Shown: one piece after another, positions 8,834-17,575 of the stretch | Position numbering within the stretch: the stretch's first letter is position 1 | Layout: the number at the start of each line of letters is the position of its first letter | Source: Candidatus Aquiluna sp. UB-MaderosW2red | GTDB lineage: Bacteria; Actinomycetota; Actinomycetes; Actinomycetales; Microbacteriaceae | Direction of reading: 5' to 3' | Assembly (NCBI RefSeq): GCF_900100865.1 | Contig: NZ_LT627734.1 | Span: 1,488,001-1,552,000 of the forward strand | DNA length: 64,000 nucleotides | Translations under genes and position numbers: made by a program | Notes under the pieces: model-generated | What the model saw: only the letters and a program-made list of their open reading frames with translations | What the model was told of the DNA's origin: nothing | Database searches by the model: none

Positions 8834-9742
8834 TTAGGAAATGACTCCGGCTCTTTTGAGTCTCGCCACAGCGGCGTCTTCGATTGCCGACTCTGGTCCG
8901 ATTGCCTTTCGCATGATTGCCAAAAGGTTTGTGGTGATGGGGCGCAAAATCCAAAGCGGATAGGAGCGCATGCCAATGCGTTCCTGATAGACCTTTGGCA
9001 GCGACGCCAAGGCTGAGTGAAACAGCAGGGCGTAAATTGGCTTGGTCGCCAAGGGTAAGGGCACCTTGCGAATCCACTTGATCACATCGGTGGTTGCTGG
9101 AGTGACCACTAGCTGAGAATCAAAACCCTGCAGGGTCTCTAGAAGTTCGGCTTCTGACATTGGGGCTGTGTTTAGGCCCAGCGGCTCGACAGACTTGGCC
9201 CAAAGCCTCACGTAATCGTCCGCCCCACCGGGGATTGGCTTTCTTGAATAGTTCTGGTGGGCGCGCAAAAAAGAATCCATGAATGCTACATGCACCCAAA
9301 GCAATAAATCGGGGTCAGCGGCCTTATAGGGCCTGACCTCTTTAGCTGCAGTCTCATACTCACCGGTAACGCGAGTGTGCATTTTATTTACCCTGGAGGC
9401 CTCACCAAAGACTGCGTCGGTTGAACCAAAGGTTGTGACTGTCAGCCAACGGATTGTGCCGGAGAGTCGACCCAGTGGATCTTTTTCATACCTCGAGTGC
9501 TGAGCCACGCCAGTGAGTGACCCTGGGTGAAGGGCCTGCATTAAAAGCGCCCTTACTCCACCGACCAAAGTGGCAAAATCTCCATGCACAACCCACGGAG
9601 CATCACTTGGAAGATAAAGTCCAGGCTTGTCTCCGGCCTCAACAACCTTGAGCCAGGGTGGCACGCCATCGCTGGCGCCAGATAGGAGTTTGCGGAATCG
9701 CTTGGATAAATTCTCCTGAAGAGCGTTGTTTTTCAACCGCAA
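8834..9742 (-). CDS. Oxygenase MpaB family protein (DUF2236)
   Basis: A protein of about 302 residues with the DUF2236/MpaB fold. The family is related to the latex-clearing protein Lcp and the fungal mycophenolic-acid cleavage enzyme MpaB, which bind haem and cleave C=C bonds; many bacterial members have no assigned substrate. Visible family marks are WVVHGDF, LLMQALHPGSLTGVAQHS with conserved histidines, RVNKMH, and LLLWVHVAFMDSFL. The open frame extends to a TTG at 9793, but that start would run 12 bases into the divergently transcribed next gene. I therefore prefer the TTG at 9742, which has a weak AAGG ahead of it; the exact start is uncertain. It lies between tRNA-Thr and the divergent small membrane protein gene. 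Confidence 0.85.
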   Translation of the reverse strand: MRLKNNALQENLSKRFRKLLSGASDGVPPWLKVVEAGDKPGLYLPSDAPWVVHGDFATLVGGVRALLMQALHPGSLTGVAQHSRYEKDPLGRLSGTIRWLTVTTFGSTDAVFGEASRVNKMHTRVTGEYETAAKEVRPYKAADPDLLLWVHVAFMDSFLRAHQNYSRKPIPGGADDYVRLWAKSVEPLGLNTAPMSEAELLETLQGFDSQLVVTPATTDVIKWIRKVPLPLATKPIYALLFHSALASLPKVYQERIGMRSYPLWILRPITTNLLAIMRKAIGPESAIEDAAVARLKRAGVIS

Positions 9743-9781
9743 CTGCCTAACCTTGAATAAGACCTTCGAAAAAGGATAACA

Positions 9782-10150
9782 ATGACCGAACAAGAACTAA
9801 TCCAAGACTTCAATAAAAACCGACTGCACGTAATTCTGGCTCAGCTGGCTCCAACGGCACTTTTGGCCTTTGCCGCCTTTGCCACTCCAGAAATTGCCAC
9901 TTACAGCAACTACCTGAAAGCGGCTTTTGCTTTGATCTTGTTAGCTTCTGGCATTCTAGGCGCACTGGCTGAGTATTCGGCTGCTTCCCAAGCCCAGGCG
10001 GCCATTGACGACCTTAGGGTCCTACCTGGAAAATCTGCACTGCGGAGCCGCATAATATCCTTCAGACCCTGGCTCGATGTCATAAAGTTTGTTACCCCTA
10101 CGATCTTTATCGCTATATTCGCGACAATTCTTTTAGGGCTCTACTACTAA
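9782..10150 (+). CDS. Small hypothetical membrane protein with three membrane segments
   Basis: A 122-residue protein that I do not recognise. It has a short polar N-terminus (MTEQELIQDFNKNR), three hydrophobic segments (about residues 20-34, 42-63 and 99-121) and a basic loop between the second and third (LPGKSALRSR). The third segment runs to the very C-terminus. AAAAAGGAT ahead of the ATG is an acceptable ribosome-binding site. The gene is divergent from the MpaB-family gene and converges with the TAP-like hydrolase, so it is probably a single-gene transcript. Confidence 0.65.
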   Translation: MTEQELIQDFNKNRLHVILAQLAPTALLAFAAFATPEIATYSNYLKAAFALILLASGILGALAEYSAASQAQAAIDDLRVLPGKSALRSRIISFRPWLDVIKFVTPTIFIAIFATILLGLYY

Positions 10151-10173
10151 AACATATTCTCCACCGACCAGCT

Positions 10174-11646
10174 TCAGCCGCAAGTGAGCTCTTCTTGGTC
10201 ATAAACCTGGCCATCAAAGTATGCATCAACCAGTGCGTCCACACACTGGTTGCCACCATAAGCGGTGTGACCCTCACCCACAAAGGTCAAAAGCGTAGCT
10301 CCATCCAGCAGCTTTGCCAAAGCCACGGCTTGCGAATAGGGAGTTGCCGGGTCACCAGTTGTGCCAACCACTAGTGGTGCATTGGCTAACGGGATACCGA
10401 AATCAAGCTCTTGCTTACCAATCCCATCCGGCCAGCTCTCGCAAGAGACATGGGGAGCCGAAAAGTACTTGCCGAAGACTTTGGAGGCCTGTGCAATTTG
10501 AGGCTCCAGCTCGGTTACTTCGTCCTCAGTGATTCGAGTATCGGCGCAAGTGATGGCCAGATTCGCTTCATTCACATTCGAAAGATAGCCGCCAGTCACA
10601 TTTCTATCGTTGTAGAAATCGGCCAAAAGCAGCATCGTAGTGCCATCTCCGTCAAAGGATTCAGTAAAGGCTTGCGATAAAAACGGCCAAGATTCTTGGG
10701 AATATAAAGCCGCGATAATGCCCGATATTGCAGGGCCAATTCCGAGTTCACGATCGACCTGAGTAGGCAATGTCGATGATTCCCGATCAGTTAGGAAGCT
10801 CGCTATTTTGGCAATCCCCTGGTCAACAGTTCCAGAAAAAGGGCAACCCCGCTGAGTCAAGCAGTCGGCCAGGTAGCCCCGAAGAGCATTATCAAAACCG
10901 GCTATCTGACCGATCAGGTTTTTACCCTCCGTGGTGGTGGGGTCGATTGCACCATCTAAAACCATGCGCCCAACTCGGTCAGGAAATAGCGCCGCGTAAA
11001 CCGCGCCAAGCTCGGTTCCGTAGCTATAGCCAAGGTAATCAAGTTGCTCCATGCCCATCAAGGCTCTGATTAGTTCAAGATCCCTGGCCGCCTGCTGAGT
11101 AGTGAAGTAGCCGGTGTCAAAACCGACCTCTTGGCAACTTTGAGCAAATTCCGTCAGCAACTTTCTTGACCAGTCCAAATCCGCTTCTGAACCGTAGGGA
11201 AATTCTGACTGGCTGTAGTAAACCCGATCTTTGAGATCCACATCAAGGCATTCCACCGGGCTCGAGCCGCCAGTACCGCGCGGATCAAAACCCAAAAGCT
11301 GAAACTTGGAGCGAAGGGCAGCTGTGCCAATCGACTGATAGCCCTCCTGGAGCCACTTCACACCACTGACACCCGGACCACCCGGGTTCACCAAAAGCGG
11401 GGGTAGGTCTTTTGTGGCCGAATTTCTGGTAAGAGCTATTTCAATGAACTCACCGGTCTCGGTCACCCAATCAAGTGGGGCCGCGATAACAGCGCATTCG
11501 AAACCGGTTTCGCAGTCGATCCAGTCGATAACCTGATCAAAGACAGGTAAGCCTTTCTCGACCTGAGTGATTGAACTATCTGAAACTACTGGGGCACAGC
11601 CTGTGAGTAGCAATACCGATAGAGCCAATAGGCCTCTAACTCGCAA
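10174..11646 (-). CDS. Secreted alpha/beta hydrolase lipoprotein, tripeptidyl-aminopeptidase (TAP)-like
   Basis: Exported serine hydrolase that probably removes short peptides from the N-terminus of substrates outside the cell, by analogy with Streptomyces TAP-type enzymes. The 490-residue protein starts with a lipoprotein signal (MRVRGLLALSVLLLTGCA) whose lipobox LLTGC puts the acylated Cys at 17. The oxyanion segment NPGGPG lies at 87-92, the nucleophile elbow GYSYG has Ser208, the acid residue is likely in TTGDPATPY near 437, and the catalytic His is in EGEGH near 460. The C-terminal part is the TAP-like domain with conserved cysteines. The ATG overlaps the end of holB by 11 bases, so it may be read from the topA-tmk-holB transcript. 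Family is sure; peptide specificity is inferred. Confidence 0.9.
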   Translation of the reverse strand: MRVRGLLALSVLLLTGCAPVVSDSSITQVEKGLPVFDQVIDWIDCETGFECAVIAAPLDWVTETGEFIEIALTRNSATKDLPPLLVNPGGPGVSGVKWLQEGYQSIGTAALRSKFQLLGFDPRGTGGSSPVECLDVDLKDRVYYSQSEFPYGSEADLDWSRKLLTEFAQSCQEVGFDTGYFTTQQAARDLELIRALMGMEQLDYLGYSYGTELGAVYAALFPDRVGRMVLDGAIDPTTTEGKNLIGQIAGFDNALRGYLADCLTQRGCPFSGTVDQGIAKIASFLTDRESSTLPTQVDRELGIGPAISGIIAALYSQESWPFLSQAFTESFDGDGTTMLLLADFYNDRNVTGGYLSNVNEANLAITCADTRITEDEVTELEPQIAQASKVFGKYFSAPHVSCESWPDGIGKQELDFGIPLANAPLVVGTTGDPATPYSQAVALAKLLDGATLLTFVGEGHTAYGGNQCVDALVDAYFDGQVYDQEELTCG

Positions 11647-12793
11647 TTTTCTCCCTAAAAATCATTTGCACGCACAGCGACTCCAAGACCAGCAGATCCC
11701 TGACGTTGGAAGCCAAACGAGCCCTGGATTTGGTAATGGCATCCAGAATCTCAATCGTATCCTTGGCCTTGGTTCCCTGGGCTCTTTCGATAATCCCCTG
11801 CTGAAACTCTTGATTGACTAGCTCCTGCTCGCCACCAAGTTGGATGGCCATGATGTCTCGATGGAGGGATTCTAAATCGGTGAAAATTCGATCGATTCCG
11901 TCTCTCAGCGCTCTGGTCTGACGACGTTTTTGATTCTCTTCGAGTTCCTTGAATTGGACCCTGAGGTTTGGCGGCACCTTTTCGGATTCCTCCAGACCAT
12001 AGGCTCTCATCAGTGCCAAGCGCTCTTTATCGTCGCGCTCTTGGGCAACCGCCTCGGCATCGCGTTTGGCCACCCCCAAAAGCTTCTCAGCTGCGAGCAT
12101 GGCTTGAGATAAATTGCCCACTGACAAAGCGACCCTCAGAGTCTCTTGTCTTCTCGCCCTGGCCTCCGATGAGGTCGCCAGCCTTCTTGCCATGCCCACG
12201 TGGTTCTGAGCCTGCAACGCAGCTCTTCTGGCTAGTGACTCTTCGACACCATCGCGTTGCATTATTAAAGCTGTCACCTCAGCCACCGAGGGCAGCCTGA
12301 GGTTTAGGTTTCTGGTTCTAGATCGGATGGTTGGCAAAAGGTCAGACACCGATGGGGCGCAGAGAATCCAAATGGTGTTTGCCTCTGGTTCCTCTAAGAC
12401 TTTCAGTAAAACGTTTGAGGTGCGCTCGCCCATTCGATCGGCATCTTCAATAATGATGATTCGGTACTTTCCTACCGAGGTGGCAAGCGAGGCTCTTGAA
12501 ACAACACTCCTCACCTCATCGATGTTGATAACCACTCGGTCAGTTTTCAAAATTGTGACATCGGGGTGAGCATCTGCCATTGCCAAGCGGCACTGCTGAC
12601 AGGACCCGCAGCCGTCTAGCTCGCACTCAATCGCCGCTGCGAAAGATCTTGCGAGGTTACTTCTTCCAGAACCTGCGGGGCCCGTGAAGAGCCAAGCGTG
12701 CTGTAACCCGGCTTGCTTGGTCCCTATCGCACGCTGCAACTGCTCGATTGCCTCTGGCTGCCCCAGCAGTTCATCCCAAACAGGGTGGCTCAA
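11636..12793 (-). CDS. holB: DNA polymerase III subunit delta'
   Basis: Component of the clamp loader that places the sliding clamp on DNA at the replication fork. The 385-residue protein begins with an AAA+ domain: the P-loop reads GPAGSGRSN (38-46), with Arg where an active ATPase has Lys, as is usual for delta' subunits, which do not hydrolyse ATP. A zinc-binding cluster follows at Cys57, Cys62, Cys65 and Cys68, then a Walker B-like region IIIIEDADRM and the sensor RSRTRN. The C-terminal half is helical. Its start overlaps the tmk stop by 4 bases (12790-12793), and the tmk-holB pairing is a common bacterial arrangement. Regulation is likely shared with topA and tmk. Confidence 0.93.
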   Translation of the reverse strand: MSHPVWDELLGQPEAIEQLQRAIGTKQAGLQHAWLFTGPAGSGRSNLARSFAAAIECELDGCGSCQQCRLAMADAHPDVTILKTDRVVINIDEVRSVVSRASLATSVGKYRIIIIEDADRMGERTSNVLLKVLEEPEANTIWILCAPSVSDLLPTIRSRTRNLNLRLPSVAEVTALIMQRDGVEESLARRAALQAQNHVGMARRLATSSEARARRQETLRVALSVGNLSQAMLAAEKLLGVAKRDAEAVAQERDDKERLALMRAYGLEESEKVPPNLRVQFKELEENQKRRQTRALRDGIDRIFTDLESLHRDIMAIQLGGEQELVNQEFQQGIIERAQGTKAKDTIEILDAITKSRARLASNVRDLLVLESLCVQMIFREKIAS

Positions 12794-13407
12794 CTAGAAC
12801 CCGCAGCACTCAACTGACTGACCCGCGTCCGAATCAGCGCTTGAATCTCATGAACTGCCAATTTCGCGTCGATGACTAAAAACCTGGGCTCTTCGGCCCG
12901 ACGAAGGTACTCGTCTCGGGCGCGCTCAAAAAAAGCCACCTCTTCACGCTCTAGGCGATCCGGCTCGGTCCCCTTTTTGTTCCTGCGCAAGATTGCCTGG
13001 TCGGCGGGTAGATCTAACAAAATAGTGAGGTCGGGCATCAGGTGATCAACTGCCCAAAGTGAAATGTTTTTGACTTCATCAACCTCGAGATCCCTGGCAG
13101 CACCCTGATAGGCCACCGAAGAATCAAAGTAGCGATCAGACAGCACGGTTTTACCCTGAGTCAAACTTGGCTTGATCTTGGTGGCAACATGGTGAGCTCG
13201 GTCTGCCGCGTATAAAAGAGCCTCGGCCCTTGGAGAAACATCACCTTTTCGATGGAGCAAAAGGTGCCTAATTTCCTTGCCAAGCTCGGTGCCGCCCGGT
13301 TCAAGCGTTCTGACCACATCGTGGCCCAGGTCTTTGAGCCAGGTTTCCAATAGATCCAACTGGGTTGATTTACCAACCCCGTCAATGCCCTCGAAGGTAA
13401 TAAACAC
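12790..13407 (-). CDS. tmk: Thymidylate kinase
   Basis: Phosphorylates dTMP to dTDP with ATP in the cytoplasm, an essential step for DNA synthesis. At 205 residues it has standard length. The P-loop FEGIDGVGKST occupies 5-15, the DRx motif is in SDRYFDSSVAYQG (about 89-101), and a LID region with RRNKKGTEPDRLE follows near 145. The gene lies two bases after topA and overlaps holB by 4 bases, forming a replication-related operon topA-tmk-holB on the reverse strand. The ATG fits the family N-terminus exactly (MFITFEG). Confidence 0.96.
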   Translation of the reverse strand: MFITFEGIDGVGKSTQLDLLETWLKDLGHDVVRTLEPGGTELGKEIRHLLLHRKGDVSPRAEALLYAADRAHHVATKIKPSLTQGKTVLSDRYFDSSVAYQGAARDLEVDEVKNISLWAVDHLMPDLTILLDLPADQAILRRNKKGTEPDRLEREEVAFFERARDEYLRRAEEPRFLVIDAKLAVHEIQALIRTRVSQLSAAGSS

Positions 13408-13409
13408 GG

Positions 13410-16028
13410 CTAGGCCTTTTTCTTTGCCTTGGGCTTAGCTTTTGGTTTTACCGTCTTCGGCTTCGCCCTCGAGGTCTTCGAAGTCTTTGGCGCTTCGCCT
13501 GGTTCAACGCCGAGCTTTTCGCGCCTGATGGCTAAAAGTTCAAATGCGCGATCGTTGGAGAGCTCATCAAGAGCCTCGTCTTTTGGCACCGTGGCATTTA
13601 TAACGCCGTCGGTGACGTAGTCCCCAAACTGACCACCCTTAGCGACCACATTCAGCTTCGAGGCCGGATCTTCACCGAACTCCCTAAGCGGGGTTGCCGC
13701 AGTTCTGCGAGCGCCGTACTTTGGTTGCTTGTAGATTTCGATTGCTTCTTCAAGCGTTAGCGCAAATATTTGTTCTTCAGTGGTGAGCGACCTAGAGTCG
13801 GTGCCGCGCTTGAGATAGGGGCCATACTTTCCGTTCTGCGCTGTGATTACAGCTTGGGATTCTGGGTCAATTCCAATTTCGCGCGGTAGCGACATCAGCA
13901 TTACGGCATCCTCATAGCTAATGGTAGCCGGGGCCATGCTCTTGAATAAAGATGCAGTTTTAGGCTTGGGGTTACCCTCATCAACCAAGGTGACAAAGGG
14001 GCCATAGCGACCGTCCTTGACAATTATGTCCAAGCCGCTATCGGGGTCCTGGCCCAAGATTCTATTTTCAACCGGTGGGGCGTTGATTAGCTCTACGGCT
14101 TTTTCGTGGGTGAGCTCATCCGGTGTTAGTCCCTCAGGGATATTTACAATTCGACGCTCTTCGTTTTCGGTTACCTCTATGTAAGGTCCGTACTTACCAG
14201 TTCTCAACAAGATGCCATCGCCGAGCTCGAAGGAGTTTATGAGCCTCGGGTCAGACTCCCCCAGGCTCTCCACGGTTAGCTTTAGGCCCTCGTCGCCAAA
14301 GTAGAAATCGGTCAGCCACTTCGAGCGATCCAGTTTGCCAAGCGCAATCTGGTCCAAGTCATTCTCCATCTTGGCGGTGAAGGCGTAATCGACCAGGTCG
14401 CCGAAATTATCTTCCAAAAACCTGGTAACCGTAAACGCAATCCACTCTGGAACCAGCGCGCTGCCCTGCTTTCGAACATAGCCCTTATTCAAGATGGTGG
14501 AGATAATTGCGGCATAGGTCGATGGTCGCCCAATCCCCTGTTCTTCTAAGGCTTTTACTAAGGATGCCTCTGTGTACCTAGCTGGCGGCTGAGTTTTGTG
14601 GTCTTTGGCTAGCGCATTAGCGCAATCCACCGACTGACCCTCTGAAAGAATCGGCAGCTTGGCGGATTCTGCGGAGTTGTCTTCTTCTCGAGTCTCGTCA
14701 TAGACCGCGAGAAAGCCCTTGACCAGCACCGTGGTTCCAGAGCTAGATAGCTCAAGGTCTTGGTTCTGAATATTGGTAGCGAACTTCACGGTGGTGGTGG
14801 AGAGTTTGGCATCGGCCATCTGAGAGGCCACGGTCCTTCGCCAAATCAATTCGTAAAGAGCGAGCGATCTGGCGTGCACGAGCTTTGTCAATTCACTCGG
14901 ATGCTTAAAAACATCTCCTGATGGCCTCACCGCCTCGTGCGCCTCCTGGGCGTTTTTAGATTTCGCCCCGTAAAGCCTTGGAGTCGCTGATACTGAATCC
15001 ATACCGAAGAGCTCACTGGCAGCCGCTCGCGCCGCGGTCATCGCTTGCTGAGAAAGATTGGGTGAATCGGTTCTCATGTAGGTGATGTAACCCTCTTGAT
15101 AGAGCTGCTGTGCGGTGTCCATCGCTTGCTTCGCGCTCATGCCCAGTTTCCTCGAGGCCTCTTGCTGGAGTGTTGAAGTTGTGAATGGCGCATAAGGCTT
15201 GCGGCTTGATGGCTTTGCTTCAACAGAGCTGATACTGAGTGTCGCATCCTTGAGACCAAGAGCCAAGGATTCCGCTTTTTCAAGTGGTAAAACTAAAACA
15301 TCCGAGTTGAGCTTGCCATCGGCATCAAAGCTTTTCCCGGTGGCCAAGCGCTTGGAGTCAATCGACTGCAGCTTCGCCTCAAACTCAATGCCGGCTTCTT
15401 TGAGCTCAGCGATGACCGAGGAGTAGCCGGCGCTCACGTGCGCCATTCGCTCGCGCTCGCGTTGGACAACCATTCGCATTGCTGGGGATTGAACTCGGCC
15501 AGCGGATAGGCCGCGGTTGATTTTGCGCCACAAAACTGGAGAAATTTCATAGCCGACCAATCGGTCGACCACGCGCCGGGTTTCCTGCGCTTGCACTAAA
15601 TCCTCATCCAAAGCCCGGGTGTTATCCACCGCCGCTTGAATTGCATCCTTGGTGATCTCGTTAAAGACCATCCGCTTAACCGGGACCTTGGGCTTCAAGA
15701 CCTCCAGAAGGTGCCAAGCAATTGCCTCACCCTCACGGTCCTCATCGGTTGCGAGATAGAGCTCATCGCAGCCCTTCAGAGCGGACTTGAGTTCGCTGAC
15801 GGTTTTCGACTTACCCGCCGAGATTACGTAATATGGCTGGAAGTCGTTCTCGATGTCGATTGAGAACTTTGCCAGAGATCCCTTCTTTTTCTCAGCGGGG
15901 ATCTCTTTGGGGTCCGCTAGATCCCTGATATGTCCAACCGAAGCCAAAACCTCAAAGTCTTTACCCAAATACTTGGCAATGGTCTTCGCCTTTGCCGGCG
16001 ACTCCACGATTACCAACTTCTTTGGCAC
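13410..16028 (-). CDS. topA: DNA topoisomerase I (type IA)
   Basis: Relaxes negative supercoils by cutting and rejoining one DNA strand. The protein (872 residues from the chosen start) opens with the Toprim domain (KLVIVESPAKAKTIAKYLG, later TDEDREGEAIAWHL) and carries the active-site tyrosine in GYITYMRTDSP at about residue 315. Toward the C-terminus there are four topoisomerase C-terminal repeats marked by GKYGPY or GRYGPF motifs, then a Lys/Ala/Pro-rich tail that ends the protein, as in other actinobacterial enzymes; there are no Cys zinc fingers. Two GTG codons are possible: the first (16034) overlaps the AAGGAG itself, whereas the second (16028) has it at proper spacing, so the second is preferred. 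First gene of topA-tmk-holB. Confidence 0.96.
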   Translation of the reverse strand: MPKKLVIVESPAKAKTIAKYLGKDFEVLASVGHIRDLADPKEIPAEKKKGSLAKFSIDIENDFQPYYVISAGKSKTVSELKSALKGCDELYLATDEDREGEAIAWHLLEVLKPKVPVKRMVFNEITKDAIQAAVDNTRALDEDLVQAQETRRVVDRLVGYEISPVLWRKINRGLSAGRVQSPAMRMVVQRERERMAHVSAGYSSVIAELKEAGIEFEAKLQSIDSKRLATGKSFDADGKLNSDVLVLPLEKAESLALGLKDATLSISSVEAKPSSRKPYAPFTTSTLQQEASRKLGMSAKQAMDTAQQLYQEGYITYMRTDSPNLSQQAMTAARAAASELFGMDSVSATPRLYGAKSKNAQEAHEAVRPSGDVFKHPSELTKLVHARSLALYELIWRRTVASQMADAKLSTTTVKFATNIQNQDLELSSSGTTVLVKGFLAVYDETREEDNSAESAKLPILSEGQSVDCANALAKDHKTQPPARYTEASLVKALEEQGIGRPSTYAAIISTILNKGYVRKQGSALVPEWIAFTVTRFLEDNFGDLVDYAFTAKMENDLDQIALGKLDRSKWLTDFYFGDEGLKLTVESLGESDPRLINSFELGDGILLRTGKYGPYIEVTENEERRIVNIPEGLTPDELTHEKAVELINAPPVENRILGQDPDSGLDIIVKDGRYGPFVTLVDEGNPKPKTASLFKSMAPATISYEDAVMLMSLPREIGIDPESQAVITAQNGKYGPYLKRGTDSRSLTTEEQIFALTLEEAIEIYKQPKYGARRTAATPLREFGEDPASKLNVVAKGGQFGDYVTDGVINATVPKDEALDELSNDRAFELLAIRREKLGVEPGEAPKTSKTSRAKPKTVKPKAKPKAKKKA

Positions 16029-16045
16029 GGGCACTCCTTATATAG

Positions 16046-16402
16046 CTATTGAACCGAGTCAAGCACGGCGGCCTCAGCGATTGCTGACAGGCGCCATAAT
16101 CCGATGTTTTTCTCAACCTCGAGCATGGCGCCGAATCCGACAATACGACATGAAATCACTGTCGCACCGTTGGTTTGGGATATTTGCACGGCATTTTCAC
16201 ATGGAAGCCCACTTATGTTCCCTGCCAGAGTGTCTGCGGCCGCGACCGCAGCGGCATCGGCTGCCTGCTGCACCACAATCTTGCCGAGGGTGACTTCAAA
16301 GCCCAAACTCAGCGCCAAAAAGAGACTAGACAGCGCAGCTATCAAGCCAATTACAAGCGCTGAGGCGGAGCCTTTTTCTAGTAGCCGAGAATCAATTGGC
16401 AT
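16046..16402 (-). CDS. TadE-like pseudopilin, Rv3654c-type (helicase/secretion-neighbourhood family)
   Basis: A 118-residue single-pass protein of the compact actinobacterial Tad (tight adherence) locus. After the polar leader MPIDSRLLEKGSAS there is one long hydrophobic helix (about residues 13-36), and then an Ala-rich amphipathic segment (KIVVQQAADAAAVAAADTLAG) characteristic of the Rv3654c/TadE-like family, in which Gly and the helix mimic a class III prepilin signal. Two cysteines (about residues 68 and 85) could form a disulfide outside the membrane. It overlaps the end of the upstream TadE gene by 25 bases and is the last gene of the Tad operon, followed by topA. Likely a minor pilin or assembly factor; the function is inferred from family and context. 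Confidence 0.82.
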   Translation of the reverse strand: MPIDSRLLEKGSASALVIGLIAALSSLFLALSLGFEVTLGKIVVQQAADAAAVAAADTLAGNISGLPCENAVQISQTNGATVISCRIVGFGAMLEVEKNIGLWRLSAIAEAAVLDSVQ

Positions 16403-16683
16403 GATTTTGCTCGAATCGGAAGCGGATTTGATTTCAATAGGTGAACACAGCTAATCCGCTCGATGCGCTCAATTGTGTAGGTGGCGCCCTCGAGCTCGGG
16501 AAGCTCTAACCCGAGGGCGTCTGCTCTGGCCATCGACCAGCTCATGGTCTGTAGCTCTAGCCGCTCGAACCCCAAACTCACGGCCCCTAGGGTTAGAGAC
16601 ACTCCCAGCACCAGCACCGGCATCAACATCATAAACTCAGCCGTCACGGCACCTCCGTCGTTTTTATTCGATACCAAGCGCAT
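16378..16683 (-). CDS. TadE-family minor pseudopilin
   Basis: Small membrane protein of the Tad pilus system. From the ATG at 16683 it is 101 residues: a short charged leader (MRLVSNKNDGG) followed by AVTAEFMMLMPVLVLGVSL, the typical TadE start in which the Gly before the hydrophobic helix is the prepilin cleavage point and the Glu five residues on is conserved. The frame is open 12 codons further up to 16719, but that longer version adds a Cys-rich stretch not seen in the family, so I prefer the inner ATG. There is no good ribosome-binding site; the gene overlaps the DUF4244 pilin gene by 20 bases and may depend on coupled translation. Two cysteines lie in the C-terminal third. Confidence 0.8.
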   Translation of the reverse strand: MRLVSNKNDGGAVTAEFMMLMPVLVLGVSLTLGAVSLGFERLELQTMSWSMARADALGLELPELEGATYTIERIERISCVHLLKSNPLPIRAKSCQLILGY

Positions 16684-16825
16684 TTGCGACCAGCTGAAAC
16701 AGCATTTGGCGCACCTCATCGCTTCTAAGCACGATCACTAAAAGGCCTGCGAACGCAACCGCAGCCATGGTCGCGATGGCGTATTCAGCAGTGATTGCGC
16801 CCTTATCGGATTTAATGATGGTCAT
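16664..16825 (-). CDS. DUF4244 Flp-like pilin (53 residues)
   Basis: A very short gene on the reverse strand whose product begins MTIIKSDKGAITAEYAIAT. The Gly before AITAEYA and the Glu at +5 match class III (Flp/Tad) prepilins, followed by one hydrophobic helix and a short helical tail ending ANALGIE. This matches the DUF4244 family, the probable major pilin of actinobacterial Tad loci (Rv3656c in Mycobacterium). A strong AAGGAG precedes the ATG. It sits between the TadC-like gene and TadE, the same order as the mycobacterial locus. The length alone hides it in gene-finding. Pilin role is inferred from family and context. Confidence 0.88.
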   Translation of the reverse strand: MTIIKSDKGAITAEYAIATMAAVAFAGLLVIVLRSDEVRQMLFQLVANALGIE

Positions 16826-16840
16826 TTTGTCTCCTTCTTT

Positions 16841-17575
16841 TTAGTTTGCGATGCCAATCAGCATCGGGATTGTTGTGAGAATCAAAAAAGCGGGCAATAC
16901 GGTCAACCCGAGGGGAATCAATAAGCGAACCGAAAGCGCTCTCGCGCTAACCAGTGCCTGGGTGCGACCCGAAAGAATCAAGCCCTTGATGCGCGCCTCA
17001 ATCAAGAAAATAAGACCAACGCCAGTTTCCATTGAAAGTGAAATAAGGTCTTGAATTGCCTGCTCGTCAACCCCTGATTCAAGCGCCAGTCTTTTCGCTT
17101 CAAAAAGCCCAACCCCCGATGAGATGGCCAGCTGAAATGCCAGTAGGTCATTAGCCGGTTTCAAAAAAGACCCCTTGGTGCCAGCGAGCATCTTTTGGCT
17201 CCAACGGGCTCCTAGATAAATCAAGCCTCCAGCAATCGCAAAGGAGGCGATGCCAAAACCGCTCCCAAGACTCGCCAATGGATCTAGCCCGACGAGTTGA
17301 CCCAGTGCTAACGCAAATGCTGGGAGCCACAGCAGGAGCGTTCTAGTTGCCCTGGGTACCGCTTGGCTGCTTTCTATTTCAGCTTCGAAATCCGCTTTGG
17401 CATTCTCGAATTGCTCAAGTATTTTTAGTGCCGGGCCCAGTGGAGCTCCAAATTGTTGGCCTTTTTTTATTAGCTCTTGCTGCTCCGGACTGAGCTGGTC
17501 AAAACGATTTGCGAGCGCCGACTTGCTGGATAGTCCGGCGGACAGTAGCGCCGAGATTTCGATTAGAGCGCTCAT
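16841..17575 (-). CDS. Type II secretion F/TadC-like inner-membrane protein of the Tad pilus
   Basis: Inner-membrane platform protein thought to couple the Tad ATPase to pilin assembly. The 244-residue protein has a soluble N-terminal helical part, two membrane helices around residues 80-125, a cytoplasmic four-helix-like region (ANDLLAFQLAISSGVGLFEAKRLALE, a T2SSF pattern) and a C-terminal hydrophobic helix (LLIPLGLTVLPAFLILTTIPML). Most Tad loci encode both TadB and TadC; here only this single protein is present, so it may serve both roles. Its start overlaps the ATPase stop by 4 bases. The function is inferred from family and operon. Confidence 0.85.
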   Translation of the reverse strand: MSALIEISALLSAGLSSKSALANRFDQLSPEQQELIKKGQQFGAPLGPALKILEQFENAKADFEAEIESSQAVPRATRTLLLWLPAFALALGQLVGLDPLASLGSGFGIASFAIAGGLIYLGARWSQKMLAGTKGSFLKPANDLLAFQLAISSGVGLFEAKRLALESGVDEQAIQDLISLSMETGVGLIFLIEARIKGLILSGRTQALVSARALSVRLLIPLGLTVLPAFLILTTIPMLIGIAN